The notes under the pieces: model-generated
The model's database searches: none
What the model was told of the DNA's origin: nothing
The model's input: only the letters and a program-made list of their open reading frames with translations
Shown here: positions 1 through 11,122 of the stretch, piece by piece
Layout: every line of letters starts with the position of its first letter
Numbering within the stretch: position 1 is the stretch's first letter
Position numbers and translations under genes: made by a program
Source: Petunia secreta
Lineage: Eukaryota; Streptophyta; Magnoliopsida; Solanales; Solanaceae
Assembly: GCA_029990175.1 (NCBI GenBank)
Contig: JARKIP010000065.1
Location: 4,530,501-4,594,500, forward strand
DNA: 64,000 nt
Direction of reading: 5' to 3'

Positions 1-479
1 GTGAATTAGGAACAGTGGATAGTCCCCAATGAGCGCGTCCAAAAATGGCTAGTGTTCAAAATTTCACACATTATATAGGTGCATGAAATGGGCTTTGATT
101 TAGTGGGTTTAATGGGCCAAAACACATGGCTAGCTTTTCTCCTCTTTGTCTGAATTTTCATAATGGCCCAATTGCCTATAAAAACTAATACAAATCTAAC
201 TAAACTAAATTATACACAAACAACAAACATTGTAATTAACTAATTAAATTAAATAAAAAGTTATAAAAATTGTCACAATATTTCAACTTTACATAGCCAC
301 AAAGAATTTCCCTTTTTATAAAAATAATTAATAATAATAATAATTTAATAATTATTATAATAATAATAATTATTCCCTTAATACAATGACTAGGATAGCT
401 AAAAAATAATATGAAAAAAATTTAGGAAAATTAGACGAAAATTCTAGCAAGTTAGCACAACTATTTCGAACTATATTTT
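1..479. other. AT-rich non-coding DNA with TAA repeat
   Basis: I see no gene here. The stretch is strongly AT-rich and includes an imperfect TAA/TTA microsatellite at about 322-375 that is nearly self-complementary. The first 180 bases are less AT-rich and may be the tail of another repeat, but I cannot assign it. Confidence 0.5.
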
Positions 480-689
480 AAATGTTTGTGCCAAAATTAG
501 GTGATTACACCCACCTGCTGAAGGACACCTCAAATATTTTGCTTGCAGAAGGAGGGAAACGGTCCATGACACAGACCATAAGAACATGCGAAGCGTCAAT
601 AACATTTTTTGTGGACCAGGGCTTAGTACGGAAAAGGCCGAAGCAGTCATAGTTTGCGATGCCCATGAAAAAGTAAAGAAGAAACCTTG

Positions 690-1133
690 TATCAACACGA
701 TCAAGTTCAACATGAATGATGGAAGAGAACCCCATCACTCGCAACATGATGCTCTTAGAGTACTTGACACTCAAATTGAGCAAGTACTTGCAGATCCAGG
801 GAGTTGCATAAACATCATCAGGTGAGAGGTTATCTGCAAGATGAAACTTTAATGCAGGTAGCCCCGAGCTCATACATAGTAACAAGATTCAACACTTCCA
901 GAGAAAAACTGGTAGGAGAAATAGCCCTGCCATTTAACATCCCAGGAGTATCAAAGCTAACATCTTTCTATGTTATGACCTTTAACCTTTCGTATAACAC
1001 TATCTTGAGTAGACCGTGGATACATTGAGTAAGGGCGGTACCCTTAGCACTTTATCAGGTCCTTAAGTACCCGACTCCGCTTGGGATAGAAGAAATTCGA
1101 GGGGAACAACGTTTGTCCAAAAACGACTGTGCA
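690..1133 (+). pseudogene. Gypsy retropepsin (protease) remnant
   Basis: The first frame reads HDALRVLDTQIEQVLADPGS, which matches the family block around the protease active site, where Tat-type elements have VDPGSS or VDNGSS. After a stop, the next frame continues with GEIALPF and then YNTILSRPWIH, the conserved YNAILGRPWIH block that closes the domain. The active-site valine is changed to alanine and stops fall within the domain. The reading continues as a weak match to about 1130, just before the deleted reverse transcriptase. It is a pseudogene fragment of the element at 480-2790. Confidence 0.75.
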
Positions 1134-1400
1134 TCTACTGCTACACATACAGTAAGGAAGGGAGAAGGAAATCGATAAGACATCAAGGAATGACACTCGG
1201 ACTTGGGAAGAATGAAGTGGCGACTAGATGGCAGATTCGCTTGAAGGATCCATTCCCCATTTTGCATTTCCAACATGATAATCGGCCCAAATATGAAAGC
1301 AAAAGTGAATACTATCAGAGTCAAAGCATTGAAGGCTACACCAGAAGAACAAAGGGCCAGAGAAGAGGTAGGGGAACTCAGAGACCTGATTCCTTGATCG

Positions 1401-1972
1401 GTGGAGCAACGCTACCAACTTTCTAAACTATTGAAGAAACATAAATATCCTGAATGGCCAAGACATTGTAGCCAGACACTGAGGGAACTAATGAAATATG
1501 TTGTAAGACCCCTGACTCTAACCGAGCCTGTTCTAGGGCAACAGCTTTTACTATATGTCACGGTTTCAGCAGTGGATGTATGCGCAGTCCTCACACTACA
1601 AGAAGGGGAGATACAGCTTCCCGTACAATACGCTAGCAAATCCCTTTAAGATATAGACGCGCAGTACCCGCTTTTGGATTCATGTTAGCGATAGTGATGG
1701 CCGCCTGGAGCTTAAAGTCATACTTTTAGAGGCACACAATTATCGCGGGTTCATCCTTCTCATTACAGACCACTTTGCATAAACTTGAACTCTCAGGGAA
1801 GCTAGCAAAGTGGACCATCAAACTGGGAGAGTATGGTGTTATTTACCAGCCGGGCACGACTATTACGTCACAAGTCCTCGCAGACATCGTCATCGCTTTT
1901 AGCATTGTTATGATGCCAAAGGCCAAGTATGAGTTGAAGACAATTCGAGGAGCCACCTGGGAGAACAGGTAA
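1401..1972 (+). pseudogene. Gypsy reverse transcriptase C-terminus and RNase H connection remnant
   Basis: Residues early in the 1401-1649 frame (LLKKHKYPEW) and then QQLLLYVTVSAVDVCAVL and PVQYASKSL correspond to the thumb/connection region of plant gypsy reverse transcriptases (LLLYLAVSE..V..VL and PVYYVSKSL). After a frame break, 1775-1972 gives KLELSGKLAKWTIKLGEYGV and SQVLADIV, matching the block before the plant RNase H domain. The catalytic palm (YxDD) is absent: the protease remnant ends about 270 bp upstream, so the palm has been deleted. Confidence 0.8.
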
Positions 1973-2501
1973 TCTACATGTATGGGGCGAAAACATCAAA
2001 GGGGCCGGCCTTGGCCTGATAATTAAGTCTTCATCTAAGAGAGCTATTCATAAAACAGTCTACTGCCCATTGATTATGAATATCGAAGCAAAATATGAAG
2101 CCATAATTCAAGCTCTTGAATTAGCCTACATATCTGGGGCTAGGGAAGTCAGTGTTTACAGCGACCCAACTGGTGGTGAATCAAGTGAATGTAGTGCTTG
2201 CAGCCAAAGAAACACGTATGCAGGAGTGCTTAGCTAAAACGGAGGCCCGCTTGAAAAACTTCCAAATTTTTTGCATGTACCAAGAGAGGAGAACACGGAA
2301 GCCGGTGCTTCAGCCAACCTACTAGCCGCTGTTGCAAATATGAATACAGACAGTCCTGAGGCGGTGATTGAATTAATTTATTCGGACCTGCAACGCCTTG
2401 AAGTTAACACCATAGGACTCGTCATGGATTGGCGTCAAATGATGATCGAGTACATAGACAAGGGGAAATTCCTGAAGACAAGAAGGAAAGTAAATTGCTG
2501 A
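1971..2501 (+). pseudogene. Plant-type RNase H domain remnant of gypsy pol
   Basis: The frame from 1971 gives GAGLGLII, then NIEAKYEAIIQALELA and VYSD, matching the RNase H motifs NNEAEYEALI.GL.LA and V.SDSQLVV. The frame is lost right at the SDSQ motif, but the next frame continues QLVVNQVN and KTEARLKNF, and a third gives VPREENTEA from 2271. All conserved blocks are present over three frames, so at least two indels separate them. The first catalytic aspartate is not visible. Confidence 0.75.
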
Positions 2502-2790
2502 GGAAGCAAGAAGCCTGTTATTGTTTGATCAATGCAGATTGTACCATTGGATGTTTAGTGGCCCATTGGCCAAGACCCTAGGTCCAATGCAAGCTGATTA
2601 CGGTCCTTGGGGAAGTATCTCATAGTGCCAAGGAGGCCAACGCAGGCACGGCTAGCCCCAAACTGGAAAGGGCCGTATAAGATCTGGGGCATCACTGGAA
2701 AATGAGCGTACACCCTCGACGACATGGAAGGAACAAGCATCATAAATAATTGGAACATCACTTGGCTTAAGAAGTACTATTCTTGAAAGG
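2490..2790 (+). pseudogene. Gypsy integrase edge fragments
   Basis: About 2495-2630 reads RKQEACYCLINADC and, after a shift, MFSGPLAKTLGPMQADY, the start of the zinc-binding (H2C2) integrase region of plant gypsy elements. It then jumps to GPYKI (about 2670), AYTLDDMEG and WNITWLKKYYS ending at 2787, the last residues of pol. The DDE core that should lie between, roughly 250 residues, is absent. Confidence 0.75.
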
Positions 2791-3661
2791 CAGTAGGCCC
2801 TCATACTCAACACATGTATTCTCTTTCTTGCTTTTCTTATTTTCAAAGAGTATCTTGCCCCTAGCAGTATTATTTAAGTTTATTAAAAATTTTATTCGGC
2901 CCGCACACCTTTCATTCTATCGAGTAAAACTATTATTGAGTTTTAGTAAGTTTTATGTTAAGATCCTTTAAAGATCCAATTATTCATAGCCCTCGGCCAT
3001 ATTCAAGTTGAAGTAAAACACTCACTCCTCATTGAGAGTTAGAGTAAACTACTCGCTCAAGCTAGATCAATTCTAGTCTAACCATCAGGCATTATCATAT
3101 GTTGAAATCGTCAATTTAAAATCCACACCAACATGTCGGTGGGGATACCCGCCCGCATAGTGCCGTAAAAGACTTAAGAACTCGAGTGGAAAAGCACAAC
3201 CATTCTAGCTTGAATGCAAAAATGCCCCCTGTAATCAAAATGGGCTAAGGACGTCCCCTTGCGGGCGTGGGCCATGCCATATTTAAAAGATGTCTATCAC
3301 GGGCGCAACTTAAGCCATCACCTGCTGATGCACAATAAAAGTAGGTGACTCTTTTGTATGCCTCTTTCACTTCATGGCTACATACGGCAGCACTCAGTAA
3401 GTGGGTGGGACTGACTGTGTGGGTAAATTTACGCCACCGATAATCATGCAATACTAGTCCAGCTGGTGAAGAATAGATTTACTCTATAAATGACCGGGCG
3501 CTGTGGATATACACCTTCTCCATAAGCCACGGCCGCTTAATAGGCACGGTTCAAGCGGCTCTGCAGCCCACTACTTTAGCCCACTAACTCCTCCATTAAT
3601 GCCAAGAACGTGGGCTAAAGCGTGACGGATAGTGGAGAACGTGGCCAAGAGCTCTTAGGCC

Positions 3662-3669
3662 TATAAATA
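3662..3669 (+). promoter_or_regulatory. TATA box in LTR-like DNA
   Basis: A perfect TATAAATA lies in non-coding DNA about 870 bp after the gypsy pol stop, consistent with an LTR promoter. Assignment to a particular LTR is inferred. Confidence 0.4.
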
Positions 3670-3997
3670 GTACTTCATTTTGTATTATAGGCATCTAGAA
3701 ATTTATACTGAAACTCTGCCCAAATTTTTACTCACAATCATATATTGAAGAACAGTTCATTTTCCCGCATTATATCTTTTTCGTGTATTATTTTAACTTT
3801 GATACGAAAAATTGCTTATATTCGAATCCAAATTCGATTTGTACACCTAAACTGATTTAGGCTCGCAAGGTAAACATCCTATCGCCTTAGGGCTCTAGTC
3901 TCCTAGTTAGGGTTAATTAATATTAGCGTCTTGAGTAAACAGGCCGACCTATAGTCATTGTATTTTACCATAGTTAGAAATAGGGTAAACTGATAAC

Positions 3998-4005
3998 TAT
4001 AAATA
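3998..4005 (+). promoter_or_regulatory. Second TATA box, copia-LTR-like context
   Basis: A perfect TATAAATA is followed by a pyrimidine-rich stretch and a poly-adenylation-like AT region, as in short Solanaceae copia LTRs. Confidence 0.4.
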
Positions 4006-4393
4006 GTCCTCTCCCTATTGTATTATTCATCAAGCGATTCTATAAGAATTTGACTATTCTCATAGAATACAATCTCTTTATTTTCTGCTTTATTTAGTTT
4101 TTCTTAGTATTTAATGTATTGCTTGTGACCCTCTTTATGTTTTATCTGTTTAACCTATTAAGCAATTTTTAGGCATAAATAGTTATTATAGGTTCTCCTA
4201 TTTTTTTCAGTAATTTTTTTTAGTTCCATTATGAGTTATTTTTTCTGATATGAGAACTTTTTTTCTCTCTCTAAATTTCCATAAATCACTAAATTTGATC
4301 ATATTTTCTTTCAGATATGTCAAGGAAGCTATATATCAATGGTCAACTATTCGAAAGAAAAAAGGTTGCATCTTCTTGGTATTCTTCTTATAT

Positions 4394-5040
4394 CACTACA
4401 AAGAGTTTTCCAGCGGTTTTAAGAGGGGTTTATCAGCGGTTTCAACCGCGCCAAAAAAATATACCAGCGGTTTTGAAAAAGCAGCATGCCGAGTTGTAAT
4501 TAAACTATTGTGCAGCAGTTAAGCATATATGCTGAAAGAACTATTTCTAGTGTTGAAATATCAGCAGTTGGCTTTAAAAACCGCTGCGAAACATGTACAG
4601 ATCAACTACTCAAACAACAGAGATCATATAACGTGTTGGATGCTGATGCTGGGCCACGAGCCCACTACTAAATACACAAGTCCATCCAAGCAAGAGGTAG
4701 CCTACGTGCAACTTAGACCAAGCCCAATGAAATGCCACATAGATAATACAACATCTACAGATATCATTCACTTGGTATATGTGAGGTATTTGCCTATAAA
4801 TTGGAAATCGTCTTTATAAATAGTCGATGTGAGACAATGTAGTCTGCTGCTAAATGAAAAAAACTGCTGCAATACATAATAAACTACTAGCAGTGCTTAC
4901 TCCGCCCAAAACTGCTGAAAAAGTTCTAAAAACCGCCGCTAATCACTTTTATTAGCAGCAGTTCAAAAAAGCGCAGGAAAACGTGAACCATAACAGCAGT
5001 TGGTCAAAACACCGCTAAAAACCCGCCGCAGTTTGCCCGA
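4394..5040 (+). mobile_element. Terminal part of a CACTA-type DNA transposon
   Basis: The stretch opens with CACTACAA at 4394-4401, the diagnostic start of CACTA (En/Spm) terminal inverted repeats. It is packed with short subterminal repeats in both orientations (CAGCGGTTTT, AACCGCTG, GCAGCAGTT, AAACTGCTG), as CACTA transposases require. No transposase coding is present. The opposite terminal repeat is not found because the minus-strand LINE begins at about 5041. Confidence 0.7.
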
Positions 5041-5256
5041 TTTTATTTTTTTTGATAATTTAATGATTATATTGAATACCAAATTAAGAAGTTTCAGTAC
5101 ATAACAAGCTCAAACTCGGATTGCTCACAGCCAAACTTATCTCTACCCCCCATTCTAACTAGCCATGCTACAACCTTTCTCTTTGTTAAAATTTATACAG
5201 TTGAAGAAATTGCTAAGTACAACTGAAGCTCTAGTATAACATATACAAGCTATCTC

Positions 5257-5565
5257 TCAAGCAATGCTTTCTGCATATCTCTCTTTATTCTCAAAAATTA
5301 GAGTGATCTTTTCTATCCACAGAGCATTGATATATTCAACATATACCATCTTCATCACCTTTGCTTTCTTGGTTTTCCTTTTGGATAATTGGTTGATATA
5401 GTTGAAGTGTTGTTCGCCGTTCATGGTTGCCTCTTGATATTGTTGTAGCCATTTCTGTAGTATTTCCCATAACACCCTAGCAAATGGATATTCAACAAAA
5501 AGGTGATCTCTGCTTTCTAGTTTAGCCTTGCACATGACATACTGTGGGTCAAATATCATACCCAT
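5257..5565 (-). pseudogene. LINE zf-RVT-like C-terminal region
   Basis: The minus-strand reading gives C.AKLESRDHLFVEYPFARVLW, matching the C....ES.DHLFF.C.....VW block at the end of plant LINE ORF2 (zf-RVT). The second cysteine is replaced (EYPF instead of xCPF). It is separated from the reverse transcriptase part by stops in 5566-5740. Confidence 0.75.
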
Positions 5566-5740
5566 GCTCTCAACCTGTCCACTGTATGTAATCTACCCTG
5601 AATTTGGAGCCACATAGTGAGAACTGCTATAGGTCTTGCCTAATTATTATAGATCATGTTCTTCCATGGCATTTTATTGCTCCCAGTTGAGGCTGCATAT
5701 TCACAACATATTTTCTTGATTCAATCACCTTCCTGAGCAT

Positions 5741-6395
5741 CTAGCTTGCTTGAGCTGGAATTTGGATCTTATATATTGCCTGGTTCTTGATGTAGTAAGC
5801 ATGGACCCATCTTATCCATAACTTTTCCTTCTTGTTTGATAAGTCCCAGTAACATTTTGCTATTGCTGATCTATTCCACAAAGTCAAGTTAGTTAAATTC
5901 ACTCCTCCGGCTGATTTTGGCAAGCGTATTTTGTCCCATGCAATTAGGGACTTCTTAGTGATTGTGTTAATGCCTGACCCTACATAACTTCTGCAATATC
6001 TGTCATTGGTCTTCATAACCTTCACAGAGAGGATGAATAGCTGGGCCCGGTAAATACCAAAAAGGACCGACCTTACTAACTCGATTCTACCTGCTATGGA
6101 TAGGCTTTTAGTTGTCCAGGAGGATACCCTTGCTACTATTTTTTCTATTAGGGGTTGCCATTGTAGCAATGTCTACTTCTTAGAGGCAAGAGGAATGCCT
6201 ATATATCCGAATGGCAACAGTCCAACTACATACCCTAACTCCTGTAGGATTTTGGTTTTATCATCTACCTTAACACCTTCAAAGTAAACATTACTCTTTG
6301 TTAAGTTGGCCTGCAATCCAGATGCTTGAGAGAGCTGGGAGAATTTTTTGTGCATTAGCTTGATTGAGTCATAATCATCTCTTGAAAAGAGTAAG
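5741..6395 (-). pseudogene. LINE reverse transcriptase, C-terminal half
   Basis: Reading the minus strand from 6395: LLFSRDDYDSIKLMHKKF directly follows where the catalytic FADD would be; then SGLQANLTKSNVYF, LPFGYIGIPLASKK, and after a frame break WQPLIEKIVARVSSW, LSIAGRIELVRSVLFGI and GGVNLTNLTLWNRSAIAKC. These are the conserved post-catalytic blocks of plant LINE reverse transcriptases (SGL..N..KS, LPF.YLG.PL, SW....LS.AGR..LI..VL, GGL...NL..WN.A...K). The catalytic aspartates have been removed by the LTR insertion, and there are at least one frameshift and several stops. Confidence 0.85.
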
Positions 6396-6726
6396 TGTTG
6401 ACACCTAATTTTGTCCCTCCCTTTTTCGCAATTTGACTATATTTAATTAAAAGACGTAGTATTATTTTTTCAAACAAAATTGCATTAAATAACATGTATT
6501 TATGTGTGTAATACTATTTTTAATCCTCTATTTACATAATACTTACTTAATTATGATCATATTATGTAATTTGCATTATTTAGGCTATCTTTGAAATGGA
6601 CTATCCTATTTATAATTATTTGCGAAATTATATATACTACAAGTATCATTTAATGATTTTATGTGGCCATTTATATCTAATTAGTATTATTTGTGCTCAT
6701 TTAAATTAATTTATGATTAAATATAT

Positions 6727-6955
6727 AGTTAAACTTCTCTATAACAGCCCCTCGTTAAAAAAATATTTCAGTATAATAGCCTAAATTTCTGCAGAACTGA
6801 TTTTTCATATTATATTTTACCTCTCTATAACAGCATTCTACCTATAACAACAATGGAGTTCATTATAGCGGTACTCTCTTTATAAAATTACATCTCTATA
6901 ACAGCGATAGTCAAATATTATGTAATAATTTTGTAAAAGATATATTATATATTGT
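6727..6955. repeat. CTCTATAACAGC repeat cluster, possible MITE
   Basis: Variants of TCTCTATAACAGC occur four times within about 200 bp, in an AT-rich background unlike the flanking LTR. Such motifs occur in small Solanaceae DNA transposons, but I cannot find clean terminal repeats, so this could be degenerate. Confidence 0.3.
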
Positions 6956-8691
6956 CATACCCCATTTTAAACTCAACTCGGAGCGACTCAAGATTCGGGT
7001 TTGACTGGGTAACTCGTTTAAGTTAAATATTGGAGTCGCCACCTAATATGGATTTCTAAAGTGTATTAGGTCACCTAAAAGTCTAAAGTCGGGTCTTTTA
7101 TTAACCAAGTCTATTTTCAGAGATTTGAGGGTAAGAAGTCCAAGTGACTCGGGGAAGAAGGTGTTAGGCACTTTCCCAAGTCCCACGAAAAGTGGTTCCC
7201 GTCCGAGTTTCTATTTTAGGATGTATAAACAAGTTGTAAATATTATCATGTATATATCACTAACTTAAGAGGTCAAATTTACAATCAATTAAGGAATTCA
7301 GGTCACTTATGAAAAACAGTGTAGACATGGGTAGCATTTATATACTTGGGCTCGAAATTTTGCAAGTACGGCCTAAACCCTTATGCCTAATCGCATGTTT
7401 AGCCTTTAGTTACAAATGACTAATCAAGAGTGGCTAAAACTGCAAGAAGACGCCAATAATTAGTATACTTCTACAAATTCAATGATTGAATCAGTTTTGC
7501 ATAGATAGGCAGATTTTGTAAATAGTTTTCAAATTTTTATCAAAAATCGAATAGGGGTTGTTTTTGAAATAAAATATTACCCATTTAGGGTCAGTGTGAC
7601 TCGACATTAATTGTCGAGCATTAACCTTAATGGCTCTTTCGTTTTTGAGATCATTTTGAAATTATATACGTATGGAAGGGACTGTTTTGAAAAGAAAGGT
7701 CACGAAGCACACAAATTCACATAAGGGGGTTATCACACGTAATATATAAAAGTATAGGCATGCAAAGTACATGATAGCATTAGTCCAAGCTTTAGAAAAT
7801 ACATATGAGTGTAGTATGGTTTATCCCACTAACCCATACACCTCTGTACACTATGAGGTTAGTGTAAAGGAGCTTAGGAGTTAAAAAAAATAAAGTTTAA
7901 ACATACAAATACGGCTAGAGTTAAAAGAGGTTTTGGGCCCAGCTTAATTATGCAAAAGGACAGTTTTATTTTTTACAAAATCGATCCAGTTTAGGCAAAT
8001 AATCACGCAGTCAGCCCCTGTTTGACAAACATTATGTATTCTAACAGTTTATGCATGAAAACGATTTCAATAACAAGTCCACAGGTCAACTATGTTGAAT
8101 TTCAATCGACTAGAGTGTATGAAATAGTCTTGTTGCAAAAAATGTTCAAGTTTTCATGCGAGAAATTTGTTAAACACTGTCAGGTATGTGATAAGTCTCA
8201 ACTTATCGTTTAATATTGAACTAAAATGCAAAGAAAATTTTATGATGCTATCACATAAAGAAGAAGGTAAGAAGAGGCCCCTGATTAGCCTATTATACAA
8301 TCTTAAGATAGTATAACCTGTATTATTTAGGTACAAACAGGGAGTACCTAACAAATATATATATAAAAGGGGTAAGAAAGGGAAAGCCTTAAATTAAACT
8401 GCCCAGGTAGTTCAATGGCTTCAAAAGTTATGTTTAAGGTGAGGTCAGTAACATCACAAGACATCCATCCAATGCCTTGCAATTGATGAACACTGGTATG
8501 GCCTCTTGGCCATCCTAACAATCTGTATGGCATTATCAGAGGCTAACAAGAAACTAAGGTATGAAGTGGCAGAGTCCCAAATAGGTACAGGTAGTCTAAG
8601 GACATGGCAACAAACTGAGCAGGAAAACAATGTGGTGACCTAGTACAAACAAGTTAAAGCATGAATATCAAAAGTAAGAGAAGAGGTTTAC

Positions 8692-8835
8692 CTTTCCAGT
8701 AGTGACAATAATCAACAAACAAGGTGCAGCAGTGTTAAATGCTTGCAAGAGCAGGACCAGGAAGCAAAAGAACAATGGTCTTCCAATGATTCGGAAGTAA
8801 ATCAGAAGAGAGAGAGAGCTGTATGCAGTGTATGC
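8692..8835 (-). other. Antisense exon-like hydrophobic stretch in the LTR
   Basis: On the minus strand a frame without an ATG reads IIGRPLFFCFLVLLL then QAFNTAAPCLLIIVTTGK and ends exactly at AAAG|GTAAAC (donor at 8691-8690), followed by intron-like DNA and a possible acceptor (TACTAG, about 8637). The peptide looks like a membrane or signal segment. A minus-strand TATATAAG lies about 90 bp upstream (8914-8923). It could be a captured exon or an antisense transcript leader. The lack of an ATG argues against a functional protein. Function unknown. Confidence 0.3.
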
Positions 8836-10829
8836 TCTTAAATTATGTATTTCTCTGTATGAAAACTGTGTGTCTTAATGTATCAGTCTATCTATTATGA
8901 GATCAAGAGCTAGCTTATATAGGTGAGGGGTTGGGCTATTTGTTCAAACGGGCAAAATTTAAACAAGGCAATGGAATATTATTTTCCAAACATAAAAAAA
9001 GAAGTCTTGATACACTTTCCAAATATAAAACAATCACAGCCCTAAAATGATAGCTTGACCAAGATTCTAACAGTTGTAATTCCTTCCCCCCTTAACCATA
9101 GTATAGTCTAAATCCCAAAATCAATGTATAAGCATGATATGGGCTGAATTACAATCCTAAAATCCCTTGATTAACTCAACCGACTTCAATCAAAATTTTA
9201 AATCTAATCTAATAAGCATTTTTCCATTCCAGTGTCAATCACAAGTTTCGAATTATAACCAACAAAAACTCCTTGATTATGAAAATCAATTTTCAATCTA
9301 AGTAAGGCATATATTCATGAGGATTGTGCACAGCTTAGGCATAGTATGCAAAATCAGTTCCCATACTAATCATGGATTTTTAAGTCTCAACAAAAGAGAT
9401 GACACAGAACTTAGGCTAGGAACATACCAAACCGATCATATAATAATTCAAGGTGATGTTTAGGCTTACTCAATGAATCAGAACAAGAAAGCGTTGATCA
9501 TGTGTATCTTTTCCCCCTAACTAACAAACAGTGACTAAATACGCTAGTGCAAATAAAACTTAGGCAAGCTCTAGTTTTAACAATTAGACAACTCCACAAA
9601 CATTGTAGGAGAAGAGAAAAAGATGAAGGGATTAGGGTTACCCGTATACGGAGTCGGGTTAATTTTAACCCGTCTCAAATGTATTTGCATGAGGGATTTC
9701 TTCCATCTTTTAGTGGTTGTAACATTTTAGAATCCATTTAGGCAAGGTCGGAGACATTTTTCAGTGACTGAAACTTTGCCCAACGAGGGGTTGATTTTGA
9801 CCCTCGTCAAAACGGCAACAAACCATAGGGGTGTTGTAGCAGATAAGGAGAGAAGAATTATGATGTAATTTATTTTGAATTTCACCGATGAAATCGACCG
9901 AAAAATGTTCATGACAGTGAGGAGTTTCAGGGTTAAATGAGAGAGAGTGGAGAGAAGAGTGGCGGCATGAGGAAATGAGAGAATGAGAGAGAGATAGGGT
10001 TTGGTGGGTCGGCTTTGTAATTAAAAATAGAAATTAGGATATCAGCCATTGAATCGAGTTCGTGCACGGTTAAGATGTTGCCACATAGGTTAAGATGTGT
10101 ATAAGTAGAGTGTGAAGTGTACAAATGCTGAGGTGTATGTGTATATGTGTATACAAATGTATATATTGTGTGTAAAGGGGTATAAAAAAATATATAAATG
10201 CATGGAAAATTTTGTATAAAATAAGAAAATTTATTATGAAGGTTAAATAATTATGAAAACCTATTGTTTTAGGTTTTAAAAAAAATTTAGGAAATTTTGT
10301 TAAAAAAATTGGAATAATTGCAAGCAATTGTAACGGAACGTGCAAATTTTGTAAAATCGTAAGCATTTGTACAAGTGCCTTTAAAAATAGCCTAATTGGT
10401 GTGCGTGTATGAAATAGTGACTTGGAATAGGGTGAGCATGCGATAATGGTGCGGTTATGAATGCAATTTTTACTGACTAATGGCTATTAGAATAGGAAGG
10501 ACAAAACTAGGTATCAACAACTACCCTTCTTTGCCCGGGGATGATGAAAGAGTCTTCAGGCAAATATGTTGACAGAACGACTAATTTTGTCACGACTTTT
10601 AAATTTTTTTATGAATCATGGGAATTGACGAGGTGCTATATCGTAATGCTTTGCATTGTCAGATTGTATACATTGCAATAGAAGTGAGTTTTGCACAAAA
10701 AATAGTGTATATATGTAAATGTAAAATGTACTTTCCTGTTGGGCTAGATTGTCTTGCCAAGATCTCTCATCGTATGCAGGTGTGCTTGTCACGTTGGGCT
10801 GTATACCTTTTGTCATGTCCATCCTCTCA

Positions 10830-11122
10830 CTGGGCTGTCTTCCCTCCAGGCTGTTTTCTTCTTGCAATGCCAAACTCTGCATCAGGCTGTCTACCCTCTA
10901 CCATGCCAAACTTGACATTGGACTGTGTACCCTCAGTCGATGCATCGGGCTGTGTATCCTCCGCTGTGTCAAACTCGACATCGAGCTATGTACACTTAGT
11001 CGATGCATCAGGCTGTGTACCCACTGTTGTGTCAAACTCGACATCGGGATGTGTACCCTCTACTATGTCAAACTCGACGTTGGGCTGTGTACCCTCAGTC
11101 GGTGCATCGAGTTGTCTACCCT
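10830..11122 (+). repeat. Minisatellite of 36-bp and 27-bp modules
   Basis: An alternating array of a 36-bp module (around CAAACTCGACATCGGGCTGT) and a 27-bp module (around GATGCATCGGGCTGTGTA) gives a 63-bp higher-order unit, with divergent copies towards both ends. Because 27, 36 and 63 are multiples of three, two plus-strand frames stay open and give Cys/Ser-rich repeat peptides that do not look like a real protein. Confidence 0.7.

Larger units (their letters stand above)
480..2790 (+). mobile_element. Degenerate Ty3/gypsy pol (Tat-like), repeatedly deleted
   Basis: Pieces of a gypsy polyprotein occur in the expected order: aspartic protease, end of reverse transcriptase, RNase H, integrase zinc-domain edge, and the C-terminal stretch ending in LKKYY. 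Most of the reverse transcriptase and the integrase core are missing and the frames shift repeatedly, so it is dead. The protein style (GRPWIH after the protease, PELSG..AKW at the RNase H connection, PREENTEA after RNase H, GPYKI..WN..LKKYY at the end) fits the plant Tat branch of Ty3/gypsy. The 5' LTR is not in the window. Confidence 0.85.
2791..4393 (+). mobile_element. 3' tail and LTR-like DNA of gypsy/copia elements
   Basis: No gene is seen. The pol stop at 2787-2790 is followed by untranslated tail. Two TATAAATA boxes (3662-3669 and 3998-4005) lie in promoter-like contexts resembling plant LTR U3/R junctions. The second is followed by a CTCTCCC-TATTGTATTATTCATCA stretch of the kind found in small Solanaceae copia LTRs, so part of 3890-4390 may be a separate LTR. 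Exact ends cannot be set because no flanking duplication is recognisable. Confidence 0.4.
5041..6395 (-). mobile_element. LINE retrotransposon 3' part (minus strand)
   Basis: The minus strand holds the 3' half of a plant LINE ORF2 followed by a 3' UTR and an A-rich tail (T-rich on the plus strand at about 5041-5056). Reverse transcriptase, C-terminal linker and zf-RVT regions occur in the normal order, broken by stops. The 5' end is cut at 6395 by the LTR that starts at 6396, so endonuclease and the first half of reverse transcriptase are missing. The 3' end is inserted in CACTA subterminal DNA. Confidence 0.85.
6396..10519 (+). mobile_element. Large Ogre/Tat-like gypsy LTR
   Basis: The stretch opens TGTTGACACC (6396-6405) and closes GGTATCAACA (10510-10519), an inverted pair with one mismatch and canonical TG...CA ends. 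The 4.1-kb length suits Ogre-type LTRs. Inside is a block (about 7027-7205) with GGAGTCGCCACCTAAT and GGTGTTAGGCAC, which I recall as common in Ogre-like LTRs. It interrupts the LINE at 6395/6396. There is no second LTR, so either the element is truncated downstream or this is a partial copy. No open protein-coding gene is recognised, though antisense features occur at 8692-8923. Confidence 0.65.

Noticed and set aside
4250..4522. 90-residue plus-strand frame across the CACTA start
   Set aside because: It crosses the CACTACAA terminus and subterminal repeats, so it cannot be one gene.
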